Origin: Volutella citrinella
Lineage: Eukaryota > Ascomycota > Sordariomycetes > Hypocreales > Nectriaceae
DNA: 64,000 nt
Assembly: GCA_034401135.1 (NCBI GenBank)
Contig: JAWZSP010000003.1
Coordinates: forward strand, 4,960,001 to 5,024,000
Direction of reading: 5' to 3'
The notes beneath the pieces were generated by a model, which was not told where the DNA came from, ran no database searches, and was given only the letters and a program-made list of their open reading frames with translations. Below, in pieces: positions 1 to 11,231 of the stretch; position 1 is the first letter of the stretch, and each line of letters starts with the position of its first letter. The position numbers and the translations under genes are program-made.

Positions 1-139
1 GATGGCCTGCAAAGTCTTCTAACCAGGTGATTCATGCTTCCTGAAGCAAGTCACACGTAATCAGTAGCTGTATTGATTCGCATCGAAGATCCAATAAACT
101 TCCAAATATCTTCTAGTACGAGTTTTAAGATCTCCTTTA

Positions 140-906
140 TTATTTCCGCGTCTCCAAGGCCGCAACCAGATCACTGGATTTTGCTATGGCCCCGAAGATG
201 CCGCCCTCCTCACATATACTCCTCAATGCGGCGTCATGTAGCGCCTTATCGCCAGCAGCTGACGCATCCGAAATAATAACACAATCAAGGCCCATATCGT
301 CTGAAAAACACGATCAGTGACATGTAATATTGGTGTGGATTCCCCAAACTTACTCGCGTCTCTCATCGTACTCGTAACACAGACATCAGTCGTCACGCCA
401 CAGATTGCCAGGTTTTTGATACCTCGAATATCAAGAAGAAGCTTCAAGTCAGTGTTCTGAAATGCACTCCTCCCGGGCTTGTCAATGACAGGCTCCGAAG
501 GCAAGGGATACAGCTCGGGGATGATGTCGTGGCCCTTTTCGCCTCGGACAAGATGGCGCCCCAGGGGTCCCTCGTCTCCGATTCCCCTGCCACTTGGGTT
601 GTTTCGGCTGCGTAGCAGCTCTCGGCTGGATAGAGTTGACAGATCCGGGCGGTGGCCTTCCCGCGTGTGGTAGACAGGATATCCTGCCTTGCGGAACGCA
701 GCGAGTAGTGTCTGTATCTGGGGTATGACAGCCCGTGTCGACTCCACAGAGAGGCCTTGGGAGTCGATGTAGCCGCCTGGGCAGCAGAAGTCCAGTTGCA
801 TGTCGATGATGATCAGCGCGGTGGAGCCTGGACCCAGAGACGAATCATGGGGCCATTGGTAAGGCTCGGCCGGGATGGCAGTGGCTGGTTGTGTTTCTGA
901 AGACAT
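140..906 (-). CDS. Isochorismatase-like cysteine hydrolase
   Basis: Predicted 237-residue cytosolic hydrolase of the isochorismatase/nicotinamidase superfamily, which cleaves amide or vinyl-ether bonds of small molecules; the substrate cannot be told. Two exons, 906-354 and 300-140, are joined by a 53-nt GTAAGT...CAG intron, and the join restores the family's conserved C-terminal block around SDASAAGDKALHDAA. The family triad is visible: Asp35 in IIIDMQLDF, Lys143 in IDKPGRSAF and Cys176 in GVTTDVCVTST. Read without splicing, the protein would end in an unrelated tail, so the intron is well supported. Length is typical. No signal peptide is seen. Other members of the superfamily, such as biuret or ureidoacrylate hydrolases, are equally possible. 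Confidence 0.88.
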
Positions 907-1838
907 AGCGCAAGGGAATCAATCTACTACTGTTAATTATTGGAATTTGCGTAAAAACCACTGGGCTAAAGACAAGCGAGGGCGATGCACAGGTGGACAT
1001 TTATACCTGGTCGTTATCACCACTATCAGTCCATCATCCACTTGGTGGCTACATTACCCGATTCAGAATGGCGCTTCGAGTCGTATCTGCAGACCCGCGC
1101 CCTGCTGTTTTCAGCTACCCTGTCGCTGTACTCGGCCTTTCTCGAGTCATTAGAAGGCGCCTGTTGAGGAGTCTGCGACTTTTCTAGCCGCTGTGGGAAT
1201 CTATACCCCCATTCCCAACAACCGTCTGCTTGTGTCCCCACGATAAAAAGAAGGTCGATACTCTTGGCAGAGCTACTCGAAGCCCCCCTAGGGGTGGGGT
1301 GGCCTTTTCAGTTCTCGAATTATATGGCCGATATCCGGGCCCTGATCACCGGTATTCAGAACATGTTCAACTAGTTCTTCCATCCGCCCCAGCACCCACT
1401 CCGGTGTGCTATTCAGGGCATTTTGCTCTTCGTTTGCGGGGAAGTGGGCCGCAACCTCAAAAAGTTTTTTCTTTACCAGCCCACATGGGCATCTTTTGCT
1501 GGCTGCGACACACAGCGCCGACTACGAAGTGTCGTAGCTCTGTCATAACGGCGGCCGTTTCAACCTGGGCAGATATAGATCGGAGCGGGCAGGCAGTAGA
1601 GCGGGCAGGCAGGCCTTTTCAAGTAAGATACAATCCATCGGCAGTGACCGACGGACAGCGCAAGGGGAACAGTCCAACAGGAGCAGTTGCGCACACAGGA
1701 TATTACCCCTCGTTTGCGGGTGGGCGGCCCGCAAGGTTAAAAGGGTATTCTCGTACAAGGCACTTTGGCCAGGCCTCAAAAGGGATCAGCTTTAATAATA
1801 TCTGTAATCTGTCTGGTCTGAATGGCGCAACTGATCTG
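907..1838. other. Intergenic, no gene seen
   Basis: About 930 bases. The longer open frames here lack family motifs, splice logic or compositional support. A short GC-rich near-repeat of GAGCGGGCAGGCAG lies near 1591-1615. The left end is the promoter side of the isochorismatase-like gene. Confidence 0.5.
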
Positions 1839-3741
1839 TTAAACTGGACTGTGAGAAACGTTGAACCAGGAATGCTTGCGGGCCCCCTCGGCATCCAATC
1901 TTCGCTGCTGCTCTACACAGAGTAGACATTGCAAGAAATTAACATCCAGTTTAGTTACGTCGTCCCGCTCATCCATAATGGACCCGAGTGACTCAATCTT
2001 GGAGCCGCAATTCTGCCTGACATCATCCAGGTTCGTGAATAGTCGTCGGCCCATAAGCATTCTGTACACGATGCACCCCAGAGACCAGATATCCACTTTT
2101 GGCGAGTAGGTCTGGAGCGGCGAAGCTCCGGCCTCGATGATTTCGGGGGCCGAGTATCCCCATATCTCGGGTGCGTCGCTCGTCTTAGTCTCGAGGCCAT
2201 CGATGACGTGCTTCGAGATGCCAAAGTCTCCGATCTTGAGCGACCCATTGCCATCAAGCAGAATATTCTGGGGTCCGCCATCACATTAGTTAAAGTATGG
2301 CCATCATGTGGTCAGGTTACATGCCTTGGGCCGTAGGTCCCGATGAGTGAAGCCTGCCTTGTGAAGAACGCGCAGGCCCTCAATCAACTGTCCTATAGGT
2401 CTTTGCAGCGGCACTTCGGGCCGGCATTGGCTCCAGGTAATCTCCCTGGCGTGACACCCGTTGCCTTGATGCAGATACGTCTCAAGATCGCACTGCAATA
2501 ACTGCATAGCGATGAAGAAATGACCGTGCGAGAACATCCACCCATAGAAGTGGGCGAAGTTATCCTTGATCAATGGGCGCTGGGGCATGTGAGCAACCCG
2601 CTACTCGGGTGCGTGATAAAGGGAGCATCAGATTCCACTGACCTTTGCCAGCTGCGCCAATGTGGTAAGCTCTTTGAGCATCTGCAGATAACGGAGACGG
2701 AAGTTCAGGCCGGATACGACCTTGACTGCAAATTCTTCAGGCAGTTGACGACTGCATTGCATCCTACGGGCAGCAAAGACTGCCACGCTCTCGCCACCAT
2801 CTCCCAATCGTTTCTGCAGCTCGAGCCGCATGGCGTGACTCGGCAGCCGTCTCTCTATCGGCGAATTAGTCGGTTCACGATACGATGCTCTGGGTCGCTA
2901 GCAGGTCAGATACCTTGCATAAACTTTGAGGCGCTTACGACGAACGCCACCTTTTCGACGTCAAGAGCAGTGATTCGAGGGCGGTGCGGCGATGAGATCT
3001 GTACTCGCCTCCTCATAGCATCAACTCTCCCTACTAGTCTCATGTACCCCTCCACACGCTTTCCAACGTCATTGAGGCCCACCCAGACGCAGAGAGCGTC
3101 AGAAAAGAATGGCACGTTGTCGGGGTGAGCTGTTGACAGGATCAATGTTGCCGTGGCCAAGCCCACCCCTCGTAGCAGTTTGAGACAGTCGATGGCTTGT
3201 GGAATGTTCTTGTTCTTGGCATAGATCTCAAAGGCTTCACGCGTCACGCCCACCACGTTCTCCGGCCTATTCTTCTTCAGGTTGGCAAGATTGGACGCTG
3301 CTGCCACCGGGATTCGTCTGTGGGATCGCGTCACGAGCCTGTGGCCGGAAGCGCTAGGACAGCATGAGAACCGAAGCTACTCAAATCTAGAAACACAACA
3401 GAAGTTGGATCGCGCCGGACTTACTACAACCATTGAGCGAGGTGAACCAACTCGCAGTGCTCCAGGTATTGGGGATAGCGCAAGGCGCATGCTGTGGGTA
3501 TCGTTTCAAAACGAAGCTTGTCTAGGTCTTGCATCTGATTGGGAACATGTTGCCAGTATGCTTCAAGGAATGCCTGGAACTCATCACTGGTGATTTTGTC
3601 AACCTCAGGTCGCCTCTTCAATAGCGCCAAGCATCGACCAACTTCCAGGTTTGGCATCTTGAGTGTAGTGCCGCAGAACTTTTGTCCAACACTGATGGAG
3701 ATAATCATAGTGCGGGGCAAGAGTGGCAGAGCCTCATTCAT
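1839..3741 (-). CDS. HhH-region/Ser-Thr protein kinase fusion, copy A
   Basis: Predicted 550-residue protein from five exons (3741-3425, 3353-2914, 2854-2643, 2579-2325, 2267-1839). All joins close in frame. The N-terminal half resembles a fungal family with a helix-hairpin-helix-like element, LLRGVGLATATLIL, near residues 160-175, followed by HPDNVPFFSDAL and later DVEKVAFVV. The C-terminal half is a protein kinase with all key motifs: a Gly-rich loop LGDGGES, the VAIK-like Lys in EFAVKVV, HRDLRPKN (about 400), DFGISK (about 420) and SAPEII. It should therefore be catalytically competent, phosphorylating Ser/Thr of unknown targets. No signal peptide or membrane segment is seen. The fourth intron (2268-2324) has a GC donor. 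Intron positions and phases (2,1,0,0) match those of the neighbour at 4221-6092, so the two are tandem duplicates. The kinase call is firm; the role of the N-terminal region is unknown. Confidence 0.82.
2268..2324 (-). other. GC-AG intron in kinase copy A
   Basis: The coding sequence runs HRDLRPK then NILLDG only if a 57-nt intron beginning GCATGT and ending CCCCAG is removed. The neighbouring paralog has a GTGAGT donor at the same place in the catalytic loop. GC-AG introns are a known minority class in fungi. Confidence 0.7.
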
Positions 3742-4220
3742 GTCTTTGGGGGACTAGCGTTGGCCATGTACCAAACCACATGCGTGCACTCGTGGTGAGA
3801 GCCGGCCGCCGAGCATGTGTGTAATTGTAATTCCTCACAGCGTGGCGTTCGCCGGGCCAATCACTCTTCGTTGTCGACGTTTTCCGCCTTCCCGCCTTCG
3901 TCTGAGATGCTGACTTCTTCCGCTGGGCGCATCGCTACGAATCCTTGGCTACCGAGCCCTTCACATGAGCAGAACGAGCGGTTGATTCTACATTGTATTT
4001 CCTTGCTTCCTGATTTGCCCCTCAAGGTTAAGCCCCCCTTTCAGTAGTTATTCCAATATTTCATGCTCTCCTTGATCCTTAAAGGAGCCTTGTCCGAACT
4101 TGATTGAGTCATCTGATGGATTCCTCGATTGAAAAGTCTGTCAATTTGTGGTTTGAACTACAGTCATTTCTAGAGCTTTTGCAAGAGCCCCTGCCCTGCT
4201 TGCAACTGAGACCTCACATT
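3742..4220. other. Spacer between the two kinase paralogs
   Basis: This stretch of 479 bases holds the promoter of copy A and the 3' flank of copy B. I see no coding potential, RNA gene or clear repeat. Confidence 0.5.
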
Positions 4221-6092
4221 TCATACGAGTCTTTGTAGGTAGCTTTCCAGTGCTTCACTGGCCACTGGCCTATCCCTCGGATTGGTGCGAAGCAGCTTAT
4301 CCAACAATTCTTCTTCCTGTTTCTCAAATCCTTCCCAATTCCCCCTCAAGGCGTTGACTTTGTTCTCAGCTTCCCTTGTCGTCTCATCATCGTGGGCGAG
4401 GAATTGTTGCCCCTTGATCATCCTATAAACGACACATCCCAGCGACCAGAGATCCGCCTTTGCGGTGTAGCTGCCGTGGTAACTGCCCTCAACTCGGAGA
4501 ACTTCGGGCGCCGTGTATCCAGTTGTGCCGGTCCTTGTAGCCATGGTGGTCTTCTCGCGATTACGGGCCTGTTTGGAGACGCCGAAATCTGCAATCTTAA
4601 CATTGTGCTCTCTGTCAAGCAATATGTTCTTACCGATGATCCAGTTGAGCGTGTCAGCTTGTTCACTAAATAACCGAGTGCGTCCTCATGGGAAGTAGCT
4701 ATCTTACTCACAGGTGGTTTGAGATCCCGGTGTGTGATTCCCTCCTTGTGTAAGGCACACAAGCCGTGCAGTAACTGGGTTAGTGGGGTTTGGATTGTCC
4801 TTTGGGCCGGCCCCCCCCAGTTTCTGGATGCCTTTTCCCAGCTTATGGGACTTCTCTCTCGTGTTAGTAGGTTCTCTAGATCTTTGCACATCAGCTGCAT
4901 CGCAATGCGGAAATGGCCGTCCCAAAAAGACCACCCATAATATGCAACAAGGTGTTCCTGGTGTACGCGGAGAGTCAGACCGTGCGGTGTTGGCAGCAGA
5001 ATCTGGCGGATATTACCGTATCTAGGCTTTTGGTGGCATGAATTCGAATCTCACTCAGATAATTGACGGCGGCGCCCCCGTACATCGAGATGCTTTTCAC
5101 AGCAAAGGCTTCGGGGAGCGAAACATGATCCGGATCTGTCCAACCCTTATGAATGGTCGTACTGCCGGCCGTCGACAATTTTTCGTTATCGTCAATTCCG
5201 ATGTCATCTTCGCGAATGAACGTGCCTACATCTGTTACCAACAACATATCAATATTACTTCTCTTTTCCGCATACCTTTCAGGACGCTCCAGCGGTCTAA
5301 CACATACGCCACCTTCTCGACATTCTGAGCCGTACGTTTGTGTTTCCACTGTTCAGTCCCCTGCATCATTCGATTACAACAAGATTGGAACAGGGTGTAG
5401 TCCTGGGCGTATCTTTCCATTCCCCACTTGTTCCTGTCGGCCACGGCATCTTCCTGATCAGCTCCGGCTTTGATACAATTCCGTAGTTCCGGTGAGCAGA
5501 ATGGCACCTTGTTCGGGTACCTTGCGGAAAGTATCAAGATGGCAAACTCGAATTTCGTAGAATCGGTTCCCTCGCTGTCCTTGAGTAGCCTTTGGAGACT
5601 GGATGCGGCGGAGGCATAATTTTCCGCGCCAAACTCTCTGAAGGCGTTGTCAAGAGCGGTCTCAATGTCTGCGGAGGATTTGAGGCATTGGTGGTGGCGC
5701 TTGCCTTCATCTCGCTGGTCACTGCGACAGCGTTTACTACAGACTTGTCAACGAGCCATTGGGGTACAAGCATTCAACACAATGCGGCGAGGACTTTCAT
5801 ACTAGAACCAGTGACTGAGATGGAGGATGATGCTATGTCGTTTGACTTGGTCTTCTCTGTCTTCTTCGTCTTCTTCGTCTTCTTCGTCATCTTTGTTCTG
5901 ATTTTGGTGTACTTCAAGGGTAGTTATACCCTGAAAACGCAGCGCGTCGAGATCCTTCATTCCAGGGGCAACGAATTGCGGATATAGGTCGAGTAGATCC
6001 TTAAATTCACCCTCATCGAGTGTTCTAAGGACCTTGCCCTCATTTACAACTCGAATCCAAGCCTCCACCGAGGGCTTTCGACGACGGGCCAT
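4221..6092 (-). CDS. HhH-region/Ser-Thr protein kinase fusion, copy B
   Basis: Predicted 539-residue paralog of the gene at 1839-3741. Exons are 6092-5803, 5736-5276, 5231-5017, 4957-4712 and 4628-4221, with intron phases 2,1,0,0 as in copy A. The first intron could instead end at 5722, which would be 15 nt shorter in coding sequence. The start (MARRRKPS) is chosen because the alignment with copy A begins soon after it; an upstream in-frame Met exists. An acidic Asp/Glu-rich tract lies near residues 75-90. The hairpin element seen in copy A is degenerate here, but LILSARYPNKVPF and NVEKVAYVL are kept. Kinase motifs are complete: AFAVKSI, HRDLKPPN, DFGVSK, YTAPEVL and DLWSLGCVVYRM. An active Ser/Thr kinase is expected; target and pathway are unknown. 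Confidence 0.8.
5850..5893. repeat. Short GTCTTCTTC tandem repeat inside kinase copy B
   Basis: Four near-perfect 9-nt units (GTCTTCTTC and variants) on the plus strand encode the acidic DEEDEEDEED tract of copy B on the minus strand. Such trinucleotide-phased tracts readily change length without breaking the frame. Confidence 0.75.
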
Positions 6093-6778
6093 GTGTTGGT
6101 CACGTTTCAGGTATGCGAACACTAACGCCGATTTACATGCGAGCCTGGCTGCTTCGACAAGAGCAACTGCGAGATGGGTGGAGTGCATCTTGCAGAGGCG
6201 CGGGGCTTCCCTTATGACCGCGCCGCCGACCGGGACACATGAAGACCAGCAGCCTGCTGCCCGACGGCCACGCCCACCCTCCCATGAACCGCATGCCGCG
6301 GAGGCTTGGGTGGTAAGCTGACCTCGTCTATCTTTTGCGCCATCCAACTTGGCTCTCTTCATATACTTCTCCGCAAGGCCGATTGGGTCCTTGCGTGAGG
6401 AGAACCCTGGAGGTAGCATGCATGCATGCACTGCCGCACAAGTACAGTAAAAACGCCTCACTTCCTGTGTGTGGCGGCGCTGTAGAGCAATATAGTGCTT
6501 GATGTCAACCGTTCAATGGTCGACAGGGCTGCACGCGGGGTTGCAAGCTGATGTACTGGACCAGTCAGCATCATATCATATACATGGCTCCCCACTCCTA
6601 CTGAGACTTCATATATGCTTACCAACATAAAGGTAAGGCAGAACCGATGCATGGGTGCCCAAAGCTGCGTGAATGTGCCTAATACGGTCCTGTATTGAAC
6701 GGCAACGCACTTCGGCCGGTGGCTGTCTCTGCGTTCCAAACATCAACTAGAACCGCCTACGATAATCGAGTGCTCATG
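6093..6778. other. Divergent intergenic region
   Basis: This region lies between the divergently transcribed kinase copy B and the HeLo-like gene. It holds a short CATG-rich run (ATGCATGCATGC near 6417-6428). An in-frame upstream extension of copy B is open as far as 6461 but shows no family similarity. It presumably serves as a shared promoter region. Confidence 0.45.
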
Positions 6779-8491
6779 ATGGACGCCGCCGGGCTGGCCT
6801 TTTCGCTGTACAAGGACGTTTACTACCTGGCCAGAGGAATATACCGCCTGGGAATGTCCGCACAGCATTACAAGGAGGAGAATCACCAACTGCTCGTCAA
6901 GTTCCGCACCCAATGTCTGTATCTGCGAATGTTCAAGCATTTCTTCATTTCCGTTTTCCGTAGGGGAAACCCAGAGGTGCCGCCCGAGATTGAAGTACGT
7001 ACTCCCCCTTTTTGACTACTCAGTTTACTGGGGCAGGGACACGCAGCTTTGGGTGCGTATCTTGCTTATATGGACGCGAAATTGACAATCCAAACATGAA
7101 AGATCCTGGTGAGCCAGGTGAACGAAATAATCAGCTGTCTCGGACAAGCTCTCGCGCCTTATCATGAACTTGTCCAAGCGGAAGACGAGGAGTATGGCAA
7201 GCAGAGTGATTCTGACAAGCCCACCCCAGAAGCGTTGCTCGCGACCAACCTTGGCGATATGCTGCCCCCTCCACCGTCGCTTCGGCCCGACTCCTCGCCA
7301 GTGCCCCTGAAGGAACAGCCCATCTTCAGTGCCAGGGCCTGGAAATGGGCCTTGTTCAAGCGGTCTACGCTTAAAAAGGCCATTGACAGCTTCCAGGAGT
7401 GGAATGGCGAGCTGAAAGCTTTAGAATCCATGATCGTGGCGAGCTTGTTCGTCAGTTACGATGCGCGGCGAGCTTTGGAGGCTGCCATCACGAGCGATCC
7501 GCACTCGGATCAGGAAGTATTCGTGCCCCATGTCAAGATCTCGCGGCTGGCAGAGGATGCCGCCTTGCCTGCCGTTCCAGCTGACCCCCATGCCCCACCG
7601 TTGGGTACACCACCTACGGAGGTGCCTCCTGGAACGCGACTGGAGAAGAAGAGTTATCCTCAGTCCGGGGAGGAGGGAACCAATGCCAAGCAGGCCCTCC
7701 GCCAACTAGCAGCTCTCTTGGGAGCGGCTGGCGAGCACGATTTCCATACGCTTCCTCTGAAGAGCTATGTGGATGACCCAGACGGGCCTCAATTCATCTT
7801 TTCATTCAGTTTCCCCAAAGGAGCGTCCGATAGAGCACCAGTTAGCCTACAGACGATCCTCTCGAAGAAGTTGGGTGCCCCGTCTCTGCCCCTGCGCTTC
7901 CACATCGCCCTTACCATTTCTCGCGCCATCGCGGCGTTCCATGCCGACGGCTGGCTCCACAAGGAGATTAGCAGCAGCTCGATCCTCTTCTTCTTTGACA
8001 ATGAGGACCGCTGTATGTATCTCCAGCCGTACCTCGTCAACTTTGAGTACTCGCGGCCCGACACGGCCGAGACCAATATGACTGCCGATGATGACCTCAC
8101 CCGGAACGTGTACCGCCATCCGGATCGCCAGGGATCGCGGCCAAACGTTCGTTTTGACAAGACACACGATCTGTACTCCCTGGGGGTGGTTCTCCTGGAG
8201 ATTGGCGTATGGCAGACCGCCTTGTCGATGAGGAACGCAAGATTAAAGCAGGAAGGGCTCATCCCGAGCCGCAGTGTCGGGCCTACGCGGGAGATTTTTG
8301 AAACCAAGACCAAGGAGCGGCTGGGGCATACCATGGGACCGGCGTACCAGAAAGCAGTGGAGTCTTGCCTGGACGGGTCATTTGAGGCGTTCTTGCGCAG
8401 GGACAGTATCTTCGCCTTGCAGTTCCAGAGCAAGGTGGTCAAGAATGTAGACCCAGATCGGGTCAGGCAGGTGAAGGAGGAAGGTGACTAG
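6779..8491 (+). CDS. HeLo-like N-terminal domain/degenerate kinase (DUF7580-like) protein
   Basis: Predicted 534-residue protein from two exons, 6779-6994 and 7103-8491 (108-nt GTACGT...AAAG intron, phase 0). The N-terminus MDAAGLAFSLYKDVYYLARGI and the following helices fit the HeLo-like (HET-s/LopB type) regions of fungal NLR-like proteins. Residues of roughly 270-510 look like the kinase-fold region that accompanies such domains (DUF7580 type). The helix LPLRFHIALTISRAIAAFHADGWLH is present, but the HRD motif is replaced by HKEISSSSIL (about 358) and the DFG position reads NFEYSR, so it is probably a pseudokinase. DLYSLGVVLLEIGVW corresponds to the helix-F region. It is cytosolic with no signal peptide. 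By family it may act in non-self recognition or regulated cell death; that role is inferred. It is transcribed away from the two kinase paralogs. Confidence 0.8.
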
Positions 8492-8854
8492 GGGACGGGA
8501 CGGGGGTATTACTGGAACTACTAAATTGCAAATTGAGATTTCTTCCTGCCAAGAAAATAAAGAAGCTGGGCTTTTATATTGTTTCTGCTTTATTTTTCTA
8601 CTTCATGTTATCAACACCAAGTTTGGAATCTCGGTAGCGAAATAACTTACTTTGGACGTTCCTTATCAACCCTCGCATGTACCCTCTATTAAATGCTAGA
8701 CACCATCTTGCATTCGTGCCAATGTCAAAATATCCGGCTCATAATCCATCTGGTCAATTCGTGTTGCCAAGCTCTGCCTAGACAAGAATAGTACTTGAGG
8801 TTGAAAGTGCTTGTATATCAACTCCCATAACCTGGCATGGCTAAACGAATACAA
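8492..8854. other. Intergenic, 3' flanks
   Basis: AT-rich stretch between the 3' end of the HeLo-like gene and the 3' end of the coiled-coil gene on the other strand. Apart from an AATAAA at 8556 I see nothing in it. Confidence 0.5.
8556..8561 (+). terminator. Likely polyadenylation signal AATAAA
   Basis: AATAAA about 65 nt after the stop codon of the HeLo-like gene, in an AT-rich tract followed by T-rich sequence. Confidence 0.4.
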
Positions 8855-9342
8855 TTACCCGCCCACTAAATCTAAAAGCTTCTGTTTCCACTGCTGTAGT
8901 TTCTCCCTCAACTCCATTATTTGGACTTCGCGATTCTTCAGCTCTACTTCAAGTTCCCGCTTCTCGGTTCGCAGAGAAGCATTTTCCTCCACGGCAGCTT
9001 TGTTCTTCGATGCCTCTCTGCGAAGATGGTCGAGTTCTTCTCGTGAAGTTTGCGCTATGCTAGCAGCCTTCTGTGCGAGAGCCATTTCCTTCTACCGAAG
9101 CGAAGGTCTAGTTCTCGGCGAAGTGTAGATACTTGAGTTTCTAAATCGGCAACACTTTGCCTGAGTTCAGTTGCAGTCTCGAGTTCGCCGTAGAGGACTT
9201 GCAGTGCAGAATCGACTTCGTCTGGCAAGGTGGCATACCGAGATCGTGCTGGCCGCCTTGAAACTATGTGATGGGTTGTCGGCGGCCGATCGCCCAATGA
9301 CGTTACGCCAGTGCCAGGGGGACTTTGCCTCAATTTGCGCAC
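8855..9342 (-). pseudogene. Coiled-coil protein gene, reading frame broken
   Basis: Two minus-strand frames overlap at 9055-9085 and together encode one continuous Glu/Arg/Leu-rich heptad pattern. The upstream frame gives ELETATELRQSVADLETQV and RRELDLRF; the downstream frame gives TSREELDHLRREASKNKAAV, RELEVELKNREVQIMELREK and the C-terminus. The switch needs a one-base shift near 9085; no intron of normal length fits (the only GT...AG there is 36 nt and leads to a stop). Either the gene is decayed or there is a sequence error. No family is recognised, and the true 5' start is not clear. Several fungal NLR-like and HET-type proteins end in similar coiled coils, but nothing here proves such a link. 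Confidence 0.4.
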
Positions 9343-9735
9343 TGAAGAGATATTCTTCAGCTAGCTTCCTAATAATAGATACAATGCTGCGCAATCAGAG
9401 CTTCTCATCTGCAGTACGCAACCCGAATTAGAGCGTAGCTACATGTTCCAAATCTTCTCCTCACCACTGGCCACGGTCCACCTTGTTGCCAGATGTCAAA
9501 GTCCCAAGGGCTCACTTGCGCAAAATTCCTCAAGCTATAACAATACGGCGTTAGTTCAGCAATATGCCCGTCATCTTTAGACAACTTCTCGAGCCATTGA
9601 AGACGATCGTTTTTGATCGCAACACTTCCTTCGTGATTGGTGAATTTCCACCGTTTTGCGCCGTACCCATTCGGATCTTAAACAGACACCTCCTAGTGGT
9701 GTTGAGCACTATGAAAGAGTTTGGTGTCGAAATAT
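9343..9735. other. Intergenic, no gene seen
   Basis: Short frames on both strands lack motifs. The sequence may include the unresolved 5' part of the coiled-coil gene. Confidence 0.4.
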
Positions 9736-11231
9736 TCATGCCATGACCACAATGGAGTTGGAGCCGTTCTCGGTATGGTCGGAAGAATCGTCATCGGTCT
9801 CCCTTGCATCATCTTGAGATTCGTCATCGGTGATGAGAGCATGGCTATTATTCTGCTCCGGCCATTCGGATATAGTAGTAACATACTCATGGTCATACTG
9901 CTCGTTCATGAGAGCCAAGAAAATACCGTCGAAGTGTGATCCGCCAATACAATTTCGCTCATTGTTCACGAAAGCCAGCAAAATTTCCTCCTTTAATTTC
10001 CACTCAGGGGACTCAATGCTCTCCAGGATGCACAATAAAAATAACCGAAATTTGTTTGACTGTCTCAGCAGTCGAATCCTTTTAAACTGGACATTGCAGT
10101 CCTTGAGGTAGCGTAGTGTCGTGCTACTTTTCGCGATGATCTTGTCCAGACAATAGCCTACGAAGGGCATAGCCGTGAGGCTCAGAGGCTGAATTGACTC
10201 CCAGCGAGAGGGTGAAGGAAAAGACGTAGCCGAAATGCGGAGCAAGGCAAGAGCCAACCGGTCCCAACCATCCCCCCAAGGGCATTTTACCTGTAGCGCG
10301 AGATGCCGCGCTTGTCCAGCAGCCTCAATGTTGTCACATACTCCCTTCCAATCATCTTTGCTAGACCGCGGCGTGAGCAAAATGCTGAGCGATTGAATGG
10401 AGACTCGGCTAGCATGCTGTTAGCTAAGGCCTTGAACAGTGCGGAGTTCATTGTACCTTTAGGCCCGCTAGGTAGCCTCAGGTGGCTTGCACCGGGGTCG
10501 TCATCGTCCCATAGCAGTCTCTTGATAGGGAGCTTTAGGGATTCAATTGCGGAAAAGAGAAACAAGAAGAGCCCATCATTGGCATGGGCTACCGAGTCGC
10601 TGTTGGCCGTCACAGCAGGCTGGTTCAAGCGAAAAAGCCGGGCTTCAACGGGGTACTCATCGAAGTCGAGAGCGATACGATCGTCCGGCATCGGCTGTGA
10701 AAGGATGGAGAAGACGTTGGGAAGTTTCTGGAGAGAATCGTGGAGCTTTGGGGTAAATTCGGCAGCGGCGTGACGCCTTCCAATTTCGAGACCTGACTCG
10801 GTCGCCTCGTCCACTGGCCAAACCCGCCGATCGGGCATAGTCGGTAACCAGAACTGTTGCTCAGCCAAGGTATCGAAATGCTCGCAGAGAGAATTCGCAT
10901 CGCTATGGCGTGGATGAAATTTTTCCTTTATGGCGTCGCCGAGTCAGCCTGGAAACCATGCCAACTCCTGCCACTCGATTTCGCGGACAAATTGGGCCAA
11001 AGGGCTGCGGCAGATGTTTAAGAAGTCGTTGCGATCGCGCCACAAGAGGGAAATGGTGACTCGATAGAACAGAACTGCTGATGAGGCATGGGCCAGAGTA
11101 TAACAAGTCAGCCGAAGGGAGTTGAGGTCTTGGGGGGAGATGCAGTCCTCCTCGAATACTAGCCGCAAGATATGGCTGGGGAACGAGAGGAGACCTCGTC
11201 GGCTTGAGGGTTTACAGGAAGTCAAGTCCAT
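9736..11231 (-). CDS. F-box-type protein
   Basis: Predicted 465-residue protein from three exons: 11231-10957, 10902-10405 and 10360-9736. The first intron is 54 nt (GTTTCC...CATAG). The second, 44 nt with a weak GTCTCC donor, is the least certain join but closes the frame. The N-terminus, after MDLTSCKPSSRRG, reads LLSFPSHILRLVFEEDCIS followed by DLNSLRLTCYTLAHASSAVLF, the pattern of a fungal F-box-like motif (Pro-Ile/Leu helix, then LRLTC). The GTMN motif near residue 240 recurs in large fungal F-box-like families. The C-terminus is acidic (DDESQDDARETDDDSSD). F-box proteins recruit substrates to SCF ubiquitin ligases; the substrate here is unknown. Expansion of such genes is usual in fungi. 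Confidence 0.65.

Noticed and set aside
1230..1925. Plus-strand open frame of 231 codons
   Set aside because: No domain, no signal peptide and no splice logic; its right end overlaps the 3' end of kinase copy A on the other strand.
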